From Amycolatopsis coloradensis (GTDB lineage Bacteria; Actinomycetota; Actinomycetes; Mycobacteriales; Pseudonocardiaceae), in the NCBI RefSeq assembly GCF_001953865.1, contig NZ_MQUQ01000005.1, positions 647,256 through 711,255 of the forward strand: a stretch of DNA of 64,000 nt. Reading direction: 5' to 3'. The notes beneath the pieces were generated by a model, which saw only the letters and a program-made list of their open reading frames with translations, ran no database searches and had not been told where the DNA came from. Shown here piece after piece: positions 25,904-33,702 of the stretch; position 1 is the stretch's first letter, and each line of letters begins with the position of its first letter. The translations under genes were made by a program, and so were the position numbers.

Positions 25904-28204
25904 TCAGCGCATCTGCGGGAAGTCCCCGAACAGCGATCCCTGCTCACCCCGAGGGTTCGTGGGGCGGGGACGGCCGAGTCCGGCGGCCATCGCGACGGCG
26001 TTGTCCCATTCGGCGTCGACGACGTAGTCCGTGTGCTTGAGGACGCCCGGCGCCCAGCGGTGCCGCCCGGTCGGTCCGCGCATCGGGTCCGGCAGCCAGT
26101 GATCGCCGCCCAGCACCAGGACACCCTGTTCGTCGGCCTCCGCGGCCAGCGGCCCCGTCCCGCCTCCCGGCAGATAGCCGTCGCCCAGCAGTTTCCCGGC
26201 CACCACGCGATGCCGCCACGTCGTGACGCCGCCGCCGAAGATGTCCGTGCCGCGGCACAGCGCCCGCCAGCGGCCGTCGAGATCCTTGTACAGGTCCGAG
26301 AGTTGCGCCTGCGGCAGCATCGCGGGGAAGGCCCGCTGGTAGCCCCATTGCAGTGGTGAGCCCGCGGTCAGCAGCCCGACGCGGTCGCGGTCCTCCGGCG
26401 GGAGGTCGGCGATCACCCGCGCCGCGGCGAGCACGGTCAGCAGGCTGCCTAGGTTGTACCCGGACAGCACGACCCGCGTGCCCGGATCGGCCAGATGTTC
26501 CTTGACGCGGTCCGCGAGTTCCGGGACGACCCTGAGCGCGTAGCTCGGCGGAACGGTCGGATGGGCGGCACGCGGCCAGAAGCACACGAGATCCGCCAGC
26601 GCGCCGAGGTGACGGCTGCGTTTGGGCGTCGTCGCGGCGGCGAAAACGACCCGCAGCAGCCCCGCCGCCAGCGCGCCGAGCGCGAACACGCCGATCGCCG
26701 ACAGCGTCGAGAACCAGCCGGGCAGCTGCCCGAAACCGAAGCGCAGCACCAGGAGAGCGCCGCCGCCCGCCGCCATCGCCAGCGCGACCACCAGCGCGAG
26801 ATGGTGCAGATGCTTGCGTTCCCACGAGGCACGCGCCCAGACGCGGGCGGCCTCCTCTTCCTGCTCCTTGCCGATCTCCATCAGCGCGACGATCTTCGGG
26901 ACGCCGCGCCGTAGCCGCCGCAGCGGGACGGCCACCGCGAAGCCGAGGATTCCGAGCACCACGGCGAGCGCCAGCCCTGCGCCCCACAGCACGGTCACCA
27001 GGACGTAGGTGTCGGGCAGCCGGAGATCGCTCGCGCCGACCAGTTGCCGCAGCGCGACCGCGAGTCCCGCGCCGAAGCCGCCGCCGAGCAGACCGGCGAG
27101 CGCGACGACCGGCGCCGCCGCCCAGCCGCCGAGCCAGGGCCGCAGCCGGTGCGGCAGGTGCTTCCAGGTCGACCGGCCGAGCAGGGCCGCCGGGACGAGC
27201 ATCAGCGCGAACAGCGCGGTCACCACCACCATCGCCGCGCCCAGCGCCTCGACCGTCCCGTCCGCGCCGCCGAGCCCGCCACCCGGAAGTCCCGCGGGCA
27301 GCGGCGTGCGGCGGACGACGGCGATCCCGACCAGCGCGACCGCCAACGCGATCAGCCCGCCGCGGATCACCGGGCCCGCCGAGAAACCGACCGTCGACGC
27401 CACCAGCGCGGCGAGGACGAGCGTCAGCGCGCAGATCCAGACGACCAGGTCGAACGTCGTCGTCGGCAGCCGGAACGGCCCGCCGAGCAACGGAAGCGCG
27501 ACACAGGTCAAGGCGGCGACGGTGTGCAGCGTGCGCAGGCCCGGCGTCCGCGGCATGTCCTGCGGTTGCAGCGGGGCCGGACTGTGGACGCGGTGCAGCC
27601 TGTTCCGCGACCGCCAGTCCGACGACGGGATCCGGTCGAGCACGAAGATCAGCGCCAGCAGCGGCACCACCCCGATCGCCGTCCGCAGCGGCGCGAAATC
27701 CCGCAGGAACGAGGGCGCGCCCGCGAGACACGGTGAACCCGGTGCGAGGCATTGCGCGGCGAACAGGTCGAGCGAGACCACCGCGAGCTGGCTGATCAGC
27801 AGCATCGTCAGCAGCAGCGAGGCCACGCGCAGGATCGCCCGGCACGCCGTGCCGAGTATCGCCGCGAACCGCTTGCCCTCCGGGACCGGCGGCAGCATCC
27901 AGTGCGCGACGTTCGCCAGTGAGAACGGGAACAGCAGCGCCCAAGTCGCCTTCGCCGCGCCACCGGAGGTCATCCCGCTCCACAGGTAGCCTTCGAGGAT
28001 GCGCGGGATCGAACGACCGAGCGCGGGCAGCACCGGACCGGGAGCGGGGCGGCGCAGCCGGTCCGACGGCCGGATCAGCCTGCCGATCCCGTCGCCCGCG
28101 ACGTCCACCACCGACGTCGAATCCAGCAGACTTTCACCGCTCGTGCCCACTAGCCCGGGTACGCGTATTTCGACGACGCGGGTATCGGGACCCGGCATGA
28201 CCAC
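25904..28204 (-). CDS. Large integral membrane protein with C-terminal hydrolase-like motif
   Basis: 766 residues from GTG 28204, chosen because GGAGG lies 8 nt upstream; the open frame continues across ahcY but that part is antisense to ahcY. Roughly ten to twelve hydrophobic segments occupy residues 60-500. The cytoplasmic-looking C-terminus carries VVLSGYNLGSLL near residue 580, placed like a lipase nucleophile elbow after a beta-strand, but Asn replaces the catalytic Ser; later LLTAGSPLQWGYQRAFP and an FGGG segment resemble lipase-like proteins. I infer a pseudo-hydrolase domain on a membrane scaffold. Function unknown. Confidence 0.75.
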   Translation of the reverse strand: MVMPGPDTRVVEIRVPGLVGTSGESLLDSTSVVDVAGDGIGRLIRPSDRLRRPAPGPVLPALGRSIPRILEGYLWSGMTSGGAAKATWALLFPFSLANVAHWMLPPVPEGKRFAAILGTACRAILRVASLLLTMLLISQLAVVSLDLFAAQCLAPGSPCLAGAPSFLRDFAPLRTAIGVVPLLALIFVLDRIPSSDWRSRNRLHRVHSPAPLQPQDMPRTPGLRTLHTVAALTCVALPLLGGPFRLPTTTFDLVVWICALTLVLAALVASTVGFSAGPVIRGGLIALAVALVGIAVVRRTPLPAGLPGGGLGGADGTVEALGAAMVVVTALFALMLVPAALLGRSTWKHLPHRLRPWLGGWAAAPVVALAGLLGGGFGAGLAVALRQLVGASDLRLPDTYVLVTVLWGAGLALAVVLGILGFAVAVPLRRLRRGVPKIVALMEIGKEQEEEAARVWARASWERKHLHHLALVVALAMAAGGGALLVLRFGFGQLPGWFSTLSAIGVFALGALAAGLLRVVFAAATTPKRSRHLGALADLVCFWPRAAHPTVPPSYALRVVPELADRVKEHLADPGTRVVLSGYNLGSLLTVLAAARVIADLPPEDRDRVGLLTAGSPLQWGYQRAFPAMLPQAQLSDLYKDLDGRWRALCRGTDIFGGGVTTWRHRVVAGKLLGDGYLPGGGTGPLAAEADEQGVLVLGGDHWLPDPMRGPTGRHRWAPGVLKHTDYVVDAEWDNAVAMAAGLGRPRPTNPRGEQGSLFGDFPQMR

Positions 28205-28241
28205 GGTGAAGGCCTCCAAACTGTTCAGTGGGCTTTGAGCC

Positions 28242-28264
28242 GACAACGGTACTGTTCTGTTGTC
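28242..28264. promoter_or_regulatory. Inverted repeat in the ahcY divergent promoter region
   Basis: GACAAC (28242-28247) and GTTGTC (28259-28264) separated by 11 bp, in the 85-bp gap between ahcY and the divergent membrane-protein gene. It could be an operator. The gap is too short and lacks the conserved core for an SAH riboswitch. Confidence 0.35.
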
Positions 28265-28289
28265 ATCCAACCTTGGAGGAAGCGCGCAT

Positions 28290-29762
28290 ATGACCCCCGA
28301 AAGCGTTGCCAAGCGGCACGACACCCGCAACGGCATCGAGTTCGCCGTCGCCGATCTCGAGGCCGCCGAGTTCGGCCGCAAGGAGATCCGCCTCGCCGAG
28401 CACGAGATGCCTGGCCTGATGGCGCTGCGCCGCGAGTACGCCGAGGTGTATCCCCTGCGGGGAGCCCGGGTCTCGGGCTCGCTGCACATGACGGTACAGA
28501 CCGCGGTCTTGATCGAGACCCTCGTCGCGCTGGGTGCCGAGGTGCGCTGGGCCTCCTGCAACATCTTCTCCACGCAGGACCACGCCGCCGCGGCGGTCGT
28601 CGTCGGCCCGCACGGCACCACCGAGGAGCCCAAGGGTGTGCCGGTGTTCGCCTGGAAGGGCGAGTCGCTGGAGGAGTACTGGTGGTGCACCGAGAAGATG
28701 CTCACCTGGGACGGCGAGGGCCCGAACATGATCCTCGACGACGGCGGCGACGCCACCATGCTGGTGCACAAGGGAACCGAGTTCGAGAAGGCGGGCGTCG
28801 TCCCCTCTCCGGACGAGGACACCTCGGACGAGTTCCGCGTGTTTCTCCAGTTGCTGAGCGCCTCCGTCGCGGCAGACACCGGCAAGTGGACCAAGATCGG
28901 CGAAGGCATCCGCGGGGTCACCGAGGAGACCACGACCGGCGTGCTGCGGCTCTACCAGCTCGCCGCGGCCGGTGAACTGCTGTTCCCGGCGATCAACGTG
29001 AACGACGCCGTGACCAAGTCGAAGTTCGACAACCGCTACGGCATCCGGCATTCGCTGATCGACGGCATCAACCGCGGCACCGACGTCCTCATCGGCGGCA
29101 AGGTCGCGGTCGTCTGCGGTTACGGCGACGTCGGCAAGGGCGCCGCGGAATCGCTGCGCGGCCAGGGCGCGCGGGTGATCGTCACCGAGATCGACCCGAT
29201 CTGCGCGCTGCAGGCGGTGATGGACGGCTACCAGGTCAAGAAGCTGGAGAACGTCCTCGGCGAGGCCGACATCATCATCACGACCACGGGTAACAAGGAC
29301 GTCGTGCTCATCGAGCACATGGCGCGTATGAAGCACCAGGCGATCCTCGGCAACATCGGCCACTTCGACAACGAGCTCGACATGGCGGGACTCCAGCGCT
29401 ACCCGGGCATCCGGCGGATCAACATCAAGCCGCAGGTCGACGAGTGGGTCTTCCCGGACGGCAAGAGCATCATCGTGCTGTCCGAGGGCCGTCTGCTGAA
29501 CCTGGGCAACGCGACCGGGCACCCGTCATTCGTGATGTCGAACAGCTTCTCCAACCAGGTGATCGCGCAGATCGAGCTGTTCACCAAGCACGAGGAGTAC
29601 GACAAGGAGGTCTTCCGCCTCCCGAAGAAGCTCGACGAGAAGGTCGCGAAGATCCACCTGGACGCGCTCGGCGGTGAACTCACGAAGCTGACCAAGGACC
29701 AGGCGGAGTACATCGACGTGGACGTCGAAGGTCCCTTCAAGACGGACCACTACCGGTACTGA
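28290..29762 (+). CDS. ahcY: Adenosylhomocysteinase
   Basis: Cytosolic NAD-dependent enzyme of 490 residues that hydrolyses S-adenosylhomocysteine to homocysteine and adenosine, keeping methyltransferases free of product inhibition. ATG 28290 follows GGAGGA at 28275-28280. Visible are the substrate region [19 protein letters not shown], the actinobacterial insertion around [19 protein letters not shown], catalytic SKFDNRYG, the NAD loop [12 protein letters not shown], and the C-terminal [10 protein letters not shown]...KTDHYRY dimer-lock. Everything appears intact. It opens the conserved ahcY-tmk-mtrAB block, here interrupted by accessory genes. Confidence 0.96.
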   Translation: MTPESVAKRHDTRNGIEFAVADLEAAEFGRKEIRLAEHEMPGLMALRREYAEVYPLRGARVSGSLHMTVQTAVLIETLVALGAEVRWASCNIFSTQDHAAAAVVVGPHGTTEEPKGVPVFAWKGESLEEYWWCTEKMLTWDGEGPNMILDDGGDATMLVHKGTEFEKAGVVPSPDEDTSDEFRVFLQLLSASVAADTGKWTKIGEGIRGVTEETTTGVLRLYQLAAAGELLFPAINVNDAVTKSKFDNRYGIRHSLIDGINRGTDVLIGGKVAVVCGYGDVGKGAAESLRGQGARVIVTEIDPICALQAVMDGYQVKKLENVLGEADIIITTTGNKDVVLIEHMARMKHQAILGNIGHFDNELDMAGLQRYPGIRRINIKPQVDEWVFPDGKSIIVLSEGRLLNLGNATGHPSFVMSNSFSNQVIAQIELFTKHEEYDKEVFRLPKKLDEKVAKIHLDALGGELTKLTKDQAEYIDVDVEGPFKTDHYRY

Positions 29763-29780
29763 CAGCTCGGTCTCGGGAGT

Positions 29781-29815
29781 GCTCTCTTCTCTCGGCTGAG
29801 CCGAGGGAAGAGAGC
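29781..29815 (+). terminator. ahcY terminator hairpin
   Basis: Stem GCTCTCTTCTCTCGGC / GCCGAGGGAAGAGAGC, 16 bp with one wobble pair, loop TGA, starting 18 bp after the ahcY stop. The CTCGGCTGAGCCGAG centre echoes the other CTCGGCT-loop palindromes. Confidence 0.75.
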
Positions 29816-29901
29816 CTCCACCTGCCTGGGGAGGTGCCGGGAGGGCCGACTCGCGAAGACGACCACGCGCCACGGAGGGCATTGGTCAGGCGGGTCATGA
29901 G

Positions 29902-29926
29902 TGTCCTGAAGGCCACCTTCAGGACA
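29902..29926. repeat. Perfect palindrome TGTCCTGAAGG
   Basis: 11-bp arms TGTCCTGAAGG / CCTTCAGGACA around CCA. It lies in the 29763-30161 stretch between ahcY and the XRE gene, which carries no gene but four distinct repeat structures. Confidence 0.7.
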
Positions 29927-29950
29927 GCCAGACCCGCTCACACCTGTCCA

Positions 29951-29982
29951 CCCACCGCAAGTAGAGGACTACTTGCGGTGGG
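29951..29982. repeat. Perfect palindrome CCCACCGCAAGTAG
   Basis: 14-bp perfect arms around AGGA. The CCGCAAGTAGAGGAC segment resembles one arm of the CGTTTCGTCCTCTAGTTGCGG family, so this may be a rearranged relative. Confidence 0.7.
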
Positions 29983-30079
29983 CCACGCCGGTCTGAAGAC
30001 CGCCGGCCGCCGCTCGTGAGTGGTAAGGGTTGGGTCAAGGGTGTTTTAGGTACTTGCTGCGGTGCGTGGGTGGCGATGT

Positions 30080-30142
30080 CGCGTGATCAGCGGGACGACT
30101 CGCGTGATGGGTTGGACGACACGCGTGTCCAAAGGGACGACT
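30080..30142. repeat. Three tandem 21-bp iterons
   Basis: Units at 30080-30100, 30101-30121 and 30122-30142 share CGCGTG at the start and GGACGAC near the end, with variable middles. The 21-bp period equals two helical turns, so a protein could bind all three on one face. They lie 20 bp beyond the stop of the minus-strand XRE regulator. Confidence 0.75.
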
Positions 30143-30161
30143 CACCGCGTAGCCGCACGCG

Positions 30162-31235
30162 CTAGCGCCACTCGACCTCGATGCCGGCCAGCCCAGGCCC
30201 GGCGTCACTGAAGAACCCGCTGGTGACGCCGCCCATGTCGAGCGGCAGCTCTTCGGACTCGACGGGCACGGCGTCGTCGCGCGTCCGGAACTGCCGGGTG
30301 CAGCGGGCGGGCAGCGCGCCGAGCGCGAACTTCAGTTGCACCAGGTAGCTCGAGCACTGGTCCCGCAGCATCCGGAAGTACCCGGGCGACGCGGTGCCCG
30401 AGTCGTCGCGGACCTCGAAGCAGAACACGTGGATCTCGCCCTCGGCGAGTTTCCGGTCGAAGAGCAGTTCGGTAGCCATCGTCTCGGCCTCGGCGTTGCG
30501 GCGGATCCGGCCGACGCGGCAGCCCTCGGCGGTGATCAGCTCGACGTCGCCGATGTCGCAGCCGGGGTCGCCGTTGTAGACCGTGACGTACCGGTCCGGG
30601 CCGTGCCGCCGCGCCCGGACCGCCAGCCGGGTGTGCAGGCTGACCTGGCGGTGCGCGGCGTCGAAGGTGATCGTGTCGTGCACCGAGAGCATCTCGAGGT
30701 CGGCGTTGTAGCGGTTGGACGACGGGTACGCGCCGAGTTCGGCCAGCAGCTGGTCGACGATGGAGCCCATGTCACCGGACCGGATGTCGTGGAACGACGC
30801 GGCCATCTGGTGTCCGCGTGCCCGCGTCGTCCGCGGCCCGATCAGCACGACGAGCGCGTCCGCGGGCAGTTGCAGCACCGATTCCAGCGCACGGACCGCC
30901 GGGAGCGCCTTGGGTACCTCCGGCTGGCGCAATCCGCGTTGCCAGTAGCTCAACGTCGACTGTCCGATTTGGACGCCACGGAGCCCGAGGTGTGCGCGGA
31001 GCCGGGCGAGAGAGAGACCGCGATAGGCGATCGCCTGCCTCAGCGCGTGGTGGAATTCGCCGCTGCGCAGCGCCTCGACCAGCTCCTTGGGCAGGGCTTC
31101 GAGCGGTTGACGGCGCGTGCCGTCGATGATCGTCGGGGTGTCCCAGTCCGAGGCATGCTTACCCGCCGAGGACGCATCAGCTCCAGTCGAGGCATGCTTT
31201 CCCGCCGAGGACGTATCAGCACCGTCTCGTGTCAC
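30162..31235 (-). CDS. XRE-family transcriptional regulator
   Basis: 357 residues from GTG 31235, chosen because AAGGGAC precedes it by 5 nt; an in-frame GTG at 31280 lacks a ribosome site. The N-terminus has two copies of a 13-residue unit containing SSAGKHAS, encoded by a 39-bp DNA repeat. A helix-turn-helix follows (LSLARLRAHLGLRGVQIGQS with TLSYWQRGLRQPE). The remaining 230 residues form an uncharacterised domain found with such HTH units in actinobacteria (NADLEMLSVHDTITFDAAHRQ, DRYVTVYNGDPGCDIGDVEL). It is divergent from a secreted protease pair and probably regulates it. Confidence 0.82.
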   Translation of the reverse strand: MTRDGADTSSAGKHASTGADASSAGKHASDWDTPTIIDGTRRQPLEALPKELVEALRSGEFHHALRQAIAYRGLSLARLRAHLGLRGVQIGQSTLSYWQRGLRQPEVPKALPAVRALESVLQLPADALVVLIGPRTTRARGHQMAASFHDIRSGDMGSIVDQLLAELGAYPSSNRYNADLEMLSVHDTITFDAAHRQVSLHTRLAVRARRHGPDRYVTVYNGDPGCDIGDVELITAEGCRVGRIRRNAEAETMATELLFDRKLAEGEIHVFCFEVRDDSGTASPGYFRMLRDQCSSYLVQLKFALGALPARCTRQFRTRDDAVPVESEELPLDMGGVTSGFFSDAGPGLAGIEVEWR

Positions 31236-31271
31236 CGCTCGTCCCTTCACCAGACCAGTGTGTGCGCTGAG

Positions 31272-31314
31272 CGTGAACACCGCGGAACGTTCACGTTAGC
31301 AGCGCACTGTGAAC
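31272..31314. promoter_or_regulatory. GTGAAC operator cluster in the XRE/protease divergent region
   Basis: CGTGAAC (31272-31278) and GTTCACG (31289-31295) form an inverted repeat with 10-bp spacer; a third half-site GTGAAC is at 31309-31314. The position just upstream of the XRE start suggests autoregulation. Inference. Confidence 0.45.
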
Positions 31315-31353
31315 ACTACGTCCCCCGTTCGGGGTGGTTGACCCCGGAAGAGT

Positions 31354-31389
31354 GACCGTTCCGGGGTGCGGAAACGCCCCGGAACGGTC
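31354..31389. promoter_or_regulatory. Hairpin between XRE and protease genes
   Basis: Perfect 13-bp arms GACCGTTCCGGGG / CCCCGGAACGGTC around 10 nt. It lies 70 bp before the protease start, so it may be an operator or a leader hairpin. Confidence 0.45.
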
Positions 31390-31458
31390 CGTCCCGCCGA
31401 GTGCCCATCTTGCTCAGTGTGAGCCTGCTGTTCACCGTGGTGACCACATTGGTTCGCC

Positions 31459-32055
31459 ATGGTGACCAGGAGGCCCGTTGTGCCTGTGTTCTCGAGGAGG
31501 GTTTGCGCCGCCGGCGCCGCGAGTGTCGCGGCGTGGCTGGCGATCCAGACCCCGGCGAGCGCGGTGCCCTCGCCGTCGGACCGGCAGAACCCCATCGCCA
31601 TGCAGGTGCAGGAGAAGTCCCAGTGGTGCTGGGTGGCTTCCGGCACCACCATCGCGGCGCGCCACGGTGTGACCGTCGCCCAGAACGAATTCTGCCGGAT
31701 CGCTCACGACGAGCGTCGCCGGGAGTGCGCCGACCGCCCGGGGACGCTGGACGACGTCCGGCACGCCTTCGGCAAACTCGGCTTCTCGGACCCGGGGAAA
31801 TACGTCAAGGGGCGCATCGGGTACGCCGCCGTCCGGGAGCAGACCGGTTCCGGCCGTCCGGTGCAAACGCGGGTCGGCTGGGCCTCGGGCGGGGGGCACA
31901 CGCACGTGCTCTACGGCTCCGACCTCGGCCGGAAGTGGGTCGCGTGGGGGGATCCGCTGCCCACCGGCAACCGCTACAACTGGTCGACCTACGACTTCTA
32001 CGCGGGCAACAAGTCCTTCACCTGGACCCACACGCTCACCGGGATCCGGCGATGA
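31459..32055 (+). CDS. Secreted papain-like cysteine protease (AvrRpt2-like)
   Basis: 198 residues with a signal peptide ending near PASA (residue 35). The mature part has EKSQWCWVASG with catalytic Cys57, GGGHTHVLYG with His147/His149, and VAWGDPLP, whose Asp165 could complete the triad. This Cys-His-Asp layout and the WCW motif match the papain-like AvrRpt2/C39-like family. It would act outside the cell. It overlaps the next gene by ATGA, so both are translated together. Peptidase assignment is good; the substrate is unknown. Confidence 0.82.
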   Translation: MVTRRPVVPVFSRRVCAAGAASVAAWLAIQTPASAVPSPSDRQNPIAMQVQEKSQWCWVASGTTIAARHGVTVAQNEFCRIAHDERRRECADRPGTLDDVRHAFGKLGFSDPGKYVKGRIGYAAVREQTGSGRPVQTRVGWASGGGHTHVLYGSDLGRKWVAWGDPLPTGNRYNWSTYDFYAGNKSFTWTHTLTGIRR

Positions 32056-32819
32056 GCGCGCGGCGGTTCCTCGGACTCGCCGGGCTGGTCGCGGCCGCGC
32101 TGCTGCTGTCGGCGCCCGGAGCGCGCGCGGACCAACTTTCCGGTGAAGATCTCGCGGCCGCGAAGGCGGCTGCCGACGACCCTACGCTGCGTGCCGAGAT
32201 CGGCCGCTTCTTCACTCAGACGGGTGGTTCGAGTCATACGCCGTCGGTCAGCGTCGTCGACGAATCCGTCCCGGTTTACGAGCTTTCGAGGGAGTTCGTC
32301 GCCGGTGACGGCGCGGTCGCCGGGCAACTCGCCTACGTCGCCGTCCCGGTGACGGCGTCCGACGGGCAGACCGCCACCGTCTGGTCGGTCCGCGGCGGCG
32401 ACGGCGTCTGGCGCGTCGGCAACATCGCCTCGGGTGACCGGGAAAGCGCGCTGGCCCGGCGGCTGCCCGCCGGCGCGACGCTGCTCCACGAACCCCAGGT
32501 CGACGCCTGGTACGCGCTGCGCGAAGGCCGGGTGATCCTGCTCGACTCGGGCGCCAGCGGCTACACGGCCGGTGCTTCGGCCACCCTCGCGGAGTACCAG
32601 AAGACGGTCTCCGGCCGGTACGGCGCGATGCTCGCGGGCTCGCCGTACGCCCAAGAGGGCAAGGCGGGCGGCTACAACGCCCAAGTGATGCCTCGCGGTG
32701 ATGGCGGACCCGCGCCCGACGCGCAGGACACCGGCTTCGTTCCGCTGCTGATCTGCGGCGGCTTGCTCCTCATCGGTGTCGCGGGCTTCTTCCTGCACTC
32801 GAAGCGGCGCATCCCCTAG
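32052..32819 (+). CDS. Membrane-anchored extracytoplasmic protein coupled to the protease
   Basis: 255 residues starting at ATG 32052, overlapping the protease stop by 4 bp. A signal peptide (to about GARA) leads to an exported domain without recognisable family: LTSGEDLAAAKAAADDPTLRAEIG-like helix, then VYELSREFVAGDGAVAGQL and YVAVPVTASDGQTATVWSV strands. A Gly/Pro linker, the helix FVPLLICGGLLLIGVAGFFL and the positive tail HSKRRIP anchor it in the membrane. It could be substrate, inhibitor or scaffold of the protease. Not a sortase substrate, as no LPxTG-like motif is present. Confidence 0.75.
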   Translation: MSARRFLGLAGLVAAALLLSAPGARADQLSGEDLAAAKAAADDPTLRAEIGRFFTQTGGSSHTPSVSVVDESVPVYELSREFVAGDGAVAGQLAYVAVPVTASDGQTATVWSVRGGDGVWRVGNIASGDRESALARRLPAGATLLHEPQVDAWYALREGRVILLDSGASGYTAGASATLAEYQKTVSGRYGAMLAGSPYAQEGKAGGYNAQVMPRGDGGPAPDAQDTGFVPLLICGGLLLIGVAGFFLHSKRRIP

Positions 32820-32880
32820 CGGACCGGTGGGCCGGACGTGAGCTGACCCGTCTGGCCCGCCGGTCGACCACCTCGCCTTA

Positions 32881-32990
32881 TCCATCCATGCCCCCGCCAC
32901 AGCCCTCAAGCGAACCGCTTCGCGGTGCTGGCCATTCCATCCATGCCCCCGCCGCCGCCCTCAAGCGAACCGCTTCGCGGTGCTCGCCAT
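32881..32990. repeat. 55-bp tandem duplication upstream of tmk
   Basis: Copies at 32881-32935 and 32936-32990 begin TCCATCCATGCCCCCGCC and end in CGCTTCGCGGTGCTCGCCAT or nearly so; about five bases differ. Each contains the small hairpin GCGAA-CCGC-TTCGC. The second copy ends 11 bp before the tmk start codon. Confidence 0.8.
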
Positions 32991-33001
32991 ATCCTGGGCC
33001 C

Positions 33002-33646
33002 GTGGGACGACTCGTGGTGATCGAAGGTCTGGATGGTGCGGGCAAGCGCACGCTCGCCGACGCGCTGACCGGTGCGCTGAACGCGGCCGGAGCGAGCGTC
33101 ACGTCCATCGCGTTCCCGCGCTACGGCGAAAGCGTGCACGCCGACCTCGTGAAGGAAGCGCTGCACCGCGGGCACGGCGACCTCGCCGACTCGGTGTACG
33201 GCATGGCGATGCTTTACGCGCTCGACCGCCGGGGCGCGGCCGACAAGATCCGCGCCCGCCTCGCCGATCACGACGTCGTGCTGCTCGACCGGTACGTCGC
33301 GTCGAACGCGGCGTACGGCGCCGCCCGCCTCCACCAGGGCGCGGACGGCGAGTTCGTGCGGTGGCTGCGGGAACTGGAGATCGACCGCTTCGGCCTGCCA
33401 GTACCGGTCGCGCATTTGCTGTTGCGGGTCACCACCGACGTCGCCGCCGAACGTGCCCAGCGCAGGGCGGAGAGCGACGCCGATCGCGCCCGCGACTCTT
33501 TTGAGACCGACGACGCGCTCCAGAAGCGATGCTCCGTGGTCTACGACGAACTCGCCGCGACAAGCTGGCTCGCGCCCTGGCACGTCCTCGACGGCGCCGC
33601 CGGTGTCGACACCCCTGCTCTCGCCACCGAACTCCTTCGCAACTAG
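33002..33646 (+). CDS. tmk: Thymidylate kinase
   Basis: Cytosolic 214-residue kinase phosphorylating dTMP to dTDP. GTG 33002 gives MGRLVVIEGLDGAGKRTLADAL, with the mycobacterial-type P-loop GAGKRT (Arg in place of Ser), the DR(Y) motif LLDRYVASNAAYGAA, and the lid segment after DVAAERAQRRA. Length equals the M. tuberculosis enzyme. No ribosome site is seen; TATCCT at 32990-32995 could be a -10 box giving a leaderless message. The gene belongs to the ahcY-tmk-mtrA block. Confidence 0.92.
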   Translation: MGRLVVIEGLDGAGKRTLADALTGALNAAGASVTSIAFPRYGESVHADLVKEALHRGHGDLADSVYGMAMLYALDRRGAADKIRARLADHDVVLLDRYVASNAAYGAARLHQGADGEFVRWLRELEIDRFGLPVPVAHLLLRVTTDVAAERAQRRAESDADRARDSFETDDALQKRCSVVYDELAATSWLAPWHVLDGAAGVDTPALATELLRN

Positions 33647-33702
33647 TCCTCTAGTTGCGGTCCTTGCGTGTGCAACTACCGCAACTCGTCCTCTAGTTGC
33701 GT
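33647..33702. repeat. Rearranged CGTCCTCTAGTTGCGG-family element, copy 2
   Basis: Contains GTCCTCTAGTTGCGG, a short loop, ACCGCAACT, then a second direct copy of CGTCCTCTAGTTGCG instead of the full inverse arm. It thus looks like a chimeric or inverted copy. It directly follows the tmk stop and includes the stop codon and last codons of the minus-strand Rieske oxygenase (33676-34788). Confidence 0.7.

Noticed and set aside
28205..28289. SAH riboswitch upstream of ahcY
   Set aside because: The gap is only 85 bp and no conserved SAH-aptamer core or pseudoknot partner is visible.
30080..30142. CRISPR array
   Set aside because: Only three short imperfect units in tandem with no spacers of regular length and no cas genes.
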